NCBI RefSeq assembly: GCF_900187605.1
Contig: NZ_FYEA01000003.1
Span: 248,001 to 312,000 of the forward strand
Reading direction: 5' to 3'
Origin: Pseudomonas sp. Irchel 3H7
GTDB lineage: Bacteria; Pseudomonadota; Gammaproteobacteria; Pseudomonadales; Pseudomonadaceae
Length of the DNA stretch: 64,000 bases
A model generated the notes under the pieces. That model had not been told where the DNA came from. It was given only the letters and a program-made list of their open reading frames with translations, and searched no databases. Made by a program: the position numbers and the translations under genes. The number at the start of each line of letters is the position of its first letter. Within the stretch, counting starts at the first letter, position 1. This document shows, piece after piece, positions 59,919 through 64,000 of this stretch.

Positions 59919-60674
59919 ATGAATCTGCCTCCCCGTCAGCAGCAAATCCTCGAGCTGGTCCGCGAACGCGGCTATGTGAGCATCGAGGAAATGGCCACGC
60001 TGTTCGTTGTTACCCCGCAAACCATCCGCCGCGACATCAATCAGCTCGCGGAAGCCAATCTGCTGCGTCGTTATCATGGCGGTGCCGCTTATGATTCCAG
60101 CGTCGAAAACACTGCCTATGCGATGCGCGCCGATCAGATGCGCGATGAAAAACAACGCATCGGTGAAGCCATCGCCGCCCAGATTCCCGATCACGCCTCG
60201 CTGTTTATCAATATCGGTACCACGACCGAATCGATTGCCCGCGCTCTGCTCAATCACAATCATCTGAAGATCATCACCAACAACCTGCACGTAGCGTCGA
60301 TGCTCAGTGCCAAGGATGATTTTGATGTGCTGCTGACCGGCGGTAATGTCCGTCGTGACGGCGGTGTGGTCGGCCAGGCCAGTGTGGATTTCATCAATCA
60401 GTTCAAGGTTGATTTCGCGCTGGTCGGGATCAGCGGTATTGATGAAGACGGCAGTTTGCTGGATTTCGATTATCAGGAAGTGCGGGTTTCCCAGGCGATC
60501 ATTGCCAATGCGCGGCAAGTGATTCTGGCGGCGGATTCGAGCAAGTTCGGCCGCAATGCAATGATTCGCCTCGGCCCGATCAGCCTGATCGATTGTCTGG
60601 TAACCGATCAGCAGCCAGTGCCTGCGCTCGCGCAATTGTTGAGTCAGCACAAGATTCGCCTCGAAGTCGTCTAA
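59919..60674 (+). CDS. glpR: glycerol-3-phosphate regulon repressor GlpR
   Basis: The 251-residue DeoR-family repressor has an N-terminal helix-turn-helix ([19 protein letters not shown], then [14 protein letters not shown]) and a sugar-phosphate-binding domain (about 75-250, with [14 protein letters not shown] and [11 protein letters not shown]). Glycerol 3-phosphate releases it from DNA. The ATG at 59919 follows an AGGAAG site. It lies between glpK and glpD; GlpR-like sites precede glpD. Confidence 0.93.
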   Translation: MNLPPRQQQILELVRERGYVSIEEMATLFVVTPQTIRRDINQLAEANLLRRYHGGAAYDSSVENTAYAMRADQMRDEKQRIGEAIAAQIPDHASLFINIGTTTESIARALLNHNHLKIITNNLHVASMLSAKDDFDVLLTGGNVRRDGGVVGQASVDFINQFKVDFALVGISGIDEDGSLLDFDYQEVRVSQAIIANARQVILAADSSKFGRNAMIRLGPISLIDCLVTDQQPVPALAQLLSQHKIRLEVV

Positions 60675-60683
60675 CTCCCGCAA

Positions 60684-60763
60684 GATCAAAAGATCGCAGC
60701 CTACGGCAGCTCCTACATGAGTTCACTTGACCTGTAGGTGCTGCCGCAGGCTGCGATCTTTTG
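60684..60763. repeat. REP-like inverted repeat, GTAGGAGCTGCCG family
   Basis: Arms gatcaaaagatcgcagccta and reverse complement with a few mismatches, 9 bases after the glpR stop codon. Confidence 0.85.
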
Positions 60764-60768
60764 CCTTT

Positions 60769-60790
60769 AATGTTCGAAAATTTTCTTTTA
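60769..60790 (+). promoter_or_regulatory. probable GlpR operator half-site upstream of glpD, distal
   Basis: The sequence aatgttcgaaaattttc shares the ATGTTCGA half-site with the E. coli GlpR operator. It lies about 140 bases before glpD. Confidence 0.4.
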
Positions 60791-60865
60791 ATCGCCCTTC
60801 GATGAGTTTTTTCAATCGAACGTGACTGGCTGCGCGCGTCTTTATGGGCTACCATTTTCGCAAAT

Positions 60866-60885
60866 GAACATTAATGTTCGATTTC
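60866..60885 (+). promoter_or_regulatory. probable GlpR operator upstream of glpD, proximal
   Basis: GAACATTAATGTTC (60866-60879) is a perfect 14-base palindrome and is followed by gattt, giving the ATGTTCGA half-site. It is about 45 bases before the glpD start. Confidence 0.5.
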
Positions 60886-60920
60886 CAATATAGAAAATCA
60901 AAAGAACCCGAGGCCAGCCG

Positions 60921-62459
60921 ATGTCCACCTCTACCTTGCGTACGCCCCCAATCTCCGAGATCTACGACATCGCCGTTATCGGCGGCGGGATCAATGGCGT
61001 GGGGATCGCAGCGGATGCCGCCGGTCGCGGGCTTTCGGTGTTCCTTTGTGAAAAAGATGATCTGGCCAGCCACACCTCGTCGGCCAGCAGCAAGCTGATC
61101 CACGGTGGCCTGCGCTACCTCGAACATTACGAATTCCGCCTGGTGCGCGAGGCGCTAGCTGAACGCGAAGTACTGCTGGCCAAAGCGCCGCACATCGTCA
61201 AACCGATGCGCTTTGTGCTGCCGCACCGTCCGCACCTGCGTCCGGCGTGGATGATTCGTGCGGGCCTGTTCCTCTATGACAACCTCGGCAAGCGCGAAAA
61301 ACTGCCAGGTTCGAAAAGCCTGAAGTTCGGCGCCGACAGCGCGCTGAAAAGCGAAATCAAGAAAGGCTTCGAATACTCCGACTGCTGGGTCGACGACGCC
61401 CGCCTCGTGGTTCTGAACGCAATGGCCGCCCGTGAAAAAGGCGCCCACGTGCACACCCAGACTCGCTGCGTCAGCGCTCGCCGCGCCAAGGGCCTGTGGC
61501 ACCTGAACCTGGAACGTGCCGACGGCAGCCTGTTTTCGATCACTGCCAAAGCGCTGGTGAACGCCGCTGGCCCGTGGGTCGCCAAGTTCATTCGTGATGA
61601 CCTGAAGATGGAGTCGCCGTACGGCATCCGTCTGATTCAGGGCAGCCACATCATCGTGCCGAAGCTGTATGAAGGCGATCACGCGCACATTCTGCAAAAC
61701 GAAGATCAGCGCATCGTTTTCACCATTCCGTACCTGAACAACCACTTCACCCTGATCGGCACCACCGACCGTGAATACACTGGCGATCCGGCAAAAGTGG
61801 CGATTACCGATGCCGAAACCGATTACCTGCTGAAAGTGGTCAACGCGCACTTCAAGCAGCAGATCAGCCGCGACGACATCCAGCACAGCTACTCGGGCGT
61901 ACGACCACTATGCAACGACGAATCCGACAACCCGTCGGCCGTCACCCGCGATTACACCCTGGCCTTGTCGGCTGGCGGCGAAGAAGCGCCACTGCTTTCG
62001 GTGTTCGGCGGCAAGCTGACCACCTACCGCAAACTCGCTGAGTCGGCGATGGCGCAGTTGCTGCCATTTTTCACCCAGATGCGCCCGAACTGGACGGCCA
62101 CCGCCACCCTGCCCGGTGGCGAAGACATGACCACGCCACAGGCTCTGTGCGCGCAGATTCGCGACAAGTTCGACTTCGTGCCGACCGAGATCGCCCGTCG
62201 CTGGTCCACCACTTACGGCAGCCGCACCTGGCGCATGCTCGAAGGCGTGGAAACCCTGGCCGACATGGGCGAGCACCTCGGCGGTGGACTCTACACCCGT
62301 GAAGTCGATTACCTGTGCAGCGAAGAATGGGCGACCACTGCCCACGACATTCTGTGGCGCCGCAGCAAACTCGGTTTGTTCACCACGCCGGCAGAGCAGG
62401 AAAAACTGGCGAGCTATCTGGGTAAGGTTGAACAGAACCGCAAGATCGAAGCGGCCTGA
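60921..62459 (+). CDS. glpD: aerobic glycerol-3-phosphate dehydrogenase
   Basis: The 512-residue membrane-associated flavoenzyme oxidises glycerol 3-phosphate to dihydroxyacetone phosphate and passes electrons to ubiquinone. The FAD motif is IGGGINGVGIA near residue 20, with the family block SSASSKLIHGGLRYLE and the C-terminal part GVRPLCND and FGGKLTTYRKLAE. Length is normal. It has its own upstream region with GlpR-like sites and a terminator downstream. Confidence 0.97.
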   Translation: MSTSTLRTPPISEIYDIAVIGGGINGVGIAADAAGRGLSVFLCEKDDLASHTSSASSKLIHGGLRYLEHYEFRLVREALAEREVLLAKAPHIVKPMRFVLPHRPHLRPAWMIRAGLFLYDNLGKREKLPGSKSLKFGADSALKSEIKKGFEYSDCWVDDARLVVLNAMAAREKGAHVHTQTRCVSARRAKGLWHLNLERADGSLFSITAKALVNAAGPWVAKFIRDDLKMESPYGIRLIQGSHIIVPKLYEGDHAHILQNEDQRIVFTIPYLNNHFTLIGTTDREYTGDPAKVAITDAETDYLLKVVNAHFKQQISRDDIQHSYSGVRPLCNDESDNPSAVTRDYTLALSAGGEEAPLLSVFGGKLTTYRKLAESAMAQLLPFFTQMRPNWTATATLPGGEDMTTPQALCAQIRDKFDFVPTEIARRWSTTYGSRTWRMLEGVETLADMGEHLGGGLYTREVDYLCSEEWATTAHDILWRRSKLGLFTTPAEQEKLASYLGKVEQNRKIEAA

Positions 62460-62482
62460 TCTTCGGAACGTCGCTTGAACGA

Positions 62483-62516
62483 AAGCCCCTGAATTGAGAG
62501 ATTCAGGGGCTTTTTG
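62483..62516 (+). terminator. intrinsic terminator of glpD
   Basis: Arms aagcccctgaat and attcaggggctt with a following T run, 23 bases after the stop codon. Confidence 0.93.
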
Positions 62517-62531
62517 TTGTGCCAATGAAAT

Positions 62532-62742
62532 CCAGCCCCCCTCACCCCAGCCCTCTCCCCCCAAGGGGGCGAGGGGGAAAGGGAGCAGATCGGGGCTCGC
62601 TCAAATACCGCGCTGGGAAAAAGGAGCCGATCGAGGGCTTTTTCAATCCTGAGTTAGACTCGATATTTCAGGTCGGCGTAACTCGCAAGGACCACGCGAT
62701 CAAGTCCCCTCTCCCTCTGGGAGAGGGCTAGGGTGAGGGGCT
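62532..62742. repeat. long element with CCCTCTCCC / GGGAGAGGG terminal inverted repeats
   Basis: The ends, cccctcaccccagccctctc and the inverted gagagggctagggtgagggg, enclose about 150 bases with no gene. Such GC-rich repeats are known as dispersed elements in pseudomonads and xanthomonads. It may be a non-autonomous mobile element. Confidence 0.7.
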
Positions 62743-62754
62743 TTGGGGCCGGGA

Positions 62755-63657
62755 TCACTGCGCCAAATGCAACAACAGAAAATCAATAAACGCCCGCGAC
62801 TTGTGCGGCAGATGCGGGGTGTTGGGAAACACCACATTGATCGACTGCGAGGGCAGCGAATACTCCGGCAGCAAGCGCACCAGACGCCCGGCGGCAATGT
62901 CATCTGCCACCACCCAGGCAGGCAGAACCGATACGCCCAGTGAAGACAACGTCATCGAGCGAATCGCCGTCGACGAGTTCGATTCGAAGTGGCTGGTGCC
63001 ACCGACCTCAACGCCCTGCCCTGGCCCATGGCGCAATGTCCACTGAGTCGGCGCCTGCAAATTGCTGTTGGCGATCCACGGCACGCTGTTCAGGTCCAGC
63101 GGTTGCCGCACCGGATGTCGGGAGAGGAATTGCTCGGTGGCGACCAGCACGATTTCATAATCGGCCAACTTGCGGCTCTTGAATGCCGAATCCGCCAAGT
63201 TACCCAGACGGATCACCAGATCCAGTTTTTCCGCGACCAGATCATTCAACGAAGAGTTGAAGTTGTAGCACAAGCGGATTTCCGGATAACGCTCGGAGAA
63301 CAGTGGAATCAACGGCAGAATATACTTTTCACCGTATTCACTGGTTGAACTAATCCGTAACTTTCCGGATACCCGATTATTACCTTTCAGGACATTATCA
63401 AAGGCATTGTCGATGTCCGCGACAATCCCCTTGAACTCTTCATAAAACTCCTGACCTATTTCGGTCAGCGATATATTGCGGGTGTTGCGGATCAACAGCG
63501 TCGCCGACAAAACCTCCTCCAGCGCCTTGACATGCAGGCTGGCCATGGCTTTGCTGATACTCAGGTAGTTTGCAGCTTTGGTATAAGAACCAAAATCCAC
63601 CACCGCGAGGAACGTCTGAACCCGATTAAGATGAGAGTGCATGGCGCTATGGCTCAC
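62755..63657 (-). CDS. LysR-family transcriptional regulator, divergent from MFS gene
   Basis: The 300-residue regulator has the N-terminal helix-turn-helix (RVQTFLAVVDFGSYTKAANYLSIS region) and the effector domain (about 95-295). Its GTG start at 63657 has AGGA upstream; the ATG at 63642 is an alternative. It is divergent from a DHA2-type MFS gene 90 bases away, so control of that exporter is likely. The GC is slightly lower in its first half. Confidence 0.87.
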   Translation of the reverse strand: MSHSAMHSHLNRVQTFLAVVDFGSYTKAANYLSISKAMASLHVKALEEVLSATLLIRNTRNISLTEIGQEFYEEFKGIVADIDNAFDNVLKGNNRVSGKLRISSTSEYGEKYILPLIPLFSERYPEIRLCYNFNSSLNDLVAEKLDLVIRLGNLADSAFKSRKLADYEIVLVATEQFLSRHPVRQPLDLNSVPWIANSNLQAPTQWTLRHGPGQGVEVGGTSHFESNSSTAIRSMTLSSLGVSVLPAWVVADDIAAGRLVRLLPEYSLPSQSINVVFPNTPHLPHKSRAFIDFLLLHLAQ

Positions 63658-63747
63658 TGTTAAATCCTGTCAAACATTGTTTTAAGCATAGTCGTATCGA
63701 CACTTCAAGTCCATCGCCCCTATGCTGCGCGGCAAAGGGGATTCAAC

Positions 63748-64000
63748 ATGAACTATCGCTATAAGATCGCGCTGATCTTTCTGATCGGCTTTTTTATTGA
63801 CTGTATAAACATATTTATGTCGGCGGTGGCACTGCCGAGTATATCGGCAACTTTACAGGTCAGTACTTCATCGGTGGCGTGGGTTGCCAATGCTTATATT
63901 CTTGGCCTGACCCTGATTATTCCGGTCAGCACCTGGCTGGCCGGGCGTTTTGGCAGTCGCGAGATTCTCACCGCTTCGATGCTGGTGTTCACCGGCTCTG
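63748..64000 (+). CDS. MFS transporter, DHA2-like, N-terminal part (cut by window edge)
   Basis: Only 84 codons are inside the window. They encode the first helices of a major-facilitator exporter: MNYRYKIALIFLIGFFID, then SAVALPSISATL and the helix 2-3 motif WLAGRFGSREIL. The start has a good AAAGGGG ribosome-binding site. The LysR gene next to it is the likely regulator. Substrate unknown. Confidence 0.75.
   Translation, partial: MNYRYKIALIFLIGFFIDCINIFMSAVALPSISATLQVSTSSVAWVANAYILGLTLIIPVSTWLAGRFGSREILTASMLVFTGS

Overview
The window is chromosomal DNA of a fluorescent Pseudomonas, most likely the P. fluorescens group. Evidence: high GC with Pseudomonas-type codon use; pobR-pobA, colRS, bifA, motY and glpFKRD; and several families of Pseudomonas REP-like inverted repeats after stop codons. 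From memory, the gene order follows three blocks of the P. aeruginosa map: argP to colR; rnf to nth and argG to argF plus an ABC ATPase; and ybaK to glpD. I see no rRNA, tRNA, CRISPR, prophage or insertion sequence.

Layout: (1) 1-9.7 kb: accessory metabolism. A cut-off metallo-beta-lactamase-fold protein, a LysR regulator, pobR/pobA for 4-hydroxybenzoate, a drug-type MFS pump, a secreted tandem Cache protein, a coiled-coil membrane protein and an epimerase. (2) 8.7-24 kb: argP, an ACT-domain protein and argO for basic amino acid export, then sodB and bifA. An iron-linked periplasmic cassette follows (imelysin, di-haem oxidoreductase, second imelysin, DUF1513 protein), then a MexVW-like efflux pair. 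(3) 24-29 kb: the ColRS envelope-stress system with its methyltransferase and InaA-like kinase operon, and a divergent PAP2 phosphatase; both flanking units carry a ColR-type box. (4) 29-36.8 kb: groESL, fxsA, a HugZ-like protein, an SDR, apbC and metG. (5) 36.9-41.8 kb: a divergent Rnf-like operon, nth and a 58-residue protein. (6) 41.8-43.7 kb: an orphan response regulator and an AT-rich gene for an unknown two-helix membrane protein. (7) 43.8-55.4 kb: argG, motY, pyrC, rnt, a peroxiredoxin, bfd, bfr, grxD, a molybdopterin oxidoreductase, argF and an orphan ABC ATPase; argG and argF both carry ArgR-type operators. (8) 55.5-62.5 kb: phzF-like gene, ybaK and glpF-glpK-glpR-glpD. (9) The right edge has a LysR gene divergent from a cut-off MFS transporter.

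The most unusual locus is the Rnf-like operon. It has no rnfC. RnfB lacks its N-terminal membrane anchor and carries a long RnfC-like tail. RnfA has lost both, and RnfE one, of the cysteines that hold the intramembrane [2Fe-2S] cluster in canonical Rnf, while both covalent-FMN threonine motifs (RnfD, RnfG) are kept. Either this is a complex with a different electron route, or it is decaying. Also notable are the paired ColR boxes, a folded non-coding element between glpK and glpR, and a bfr gene whose stop codon lies inside a REP-like repeat.
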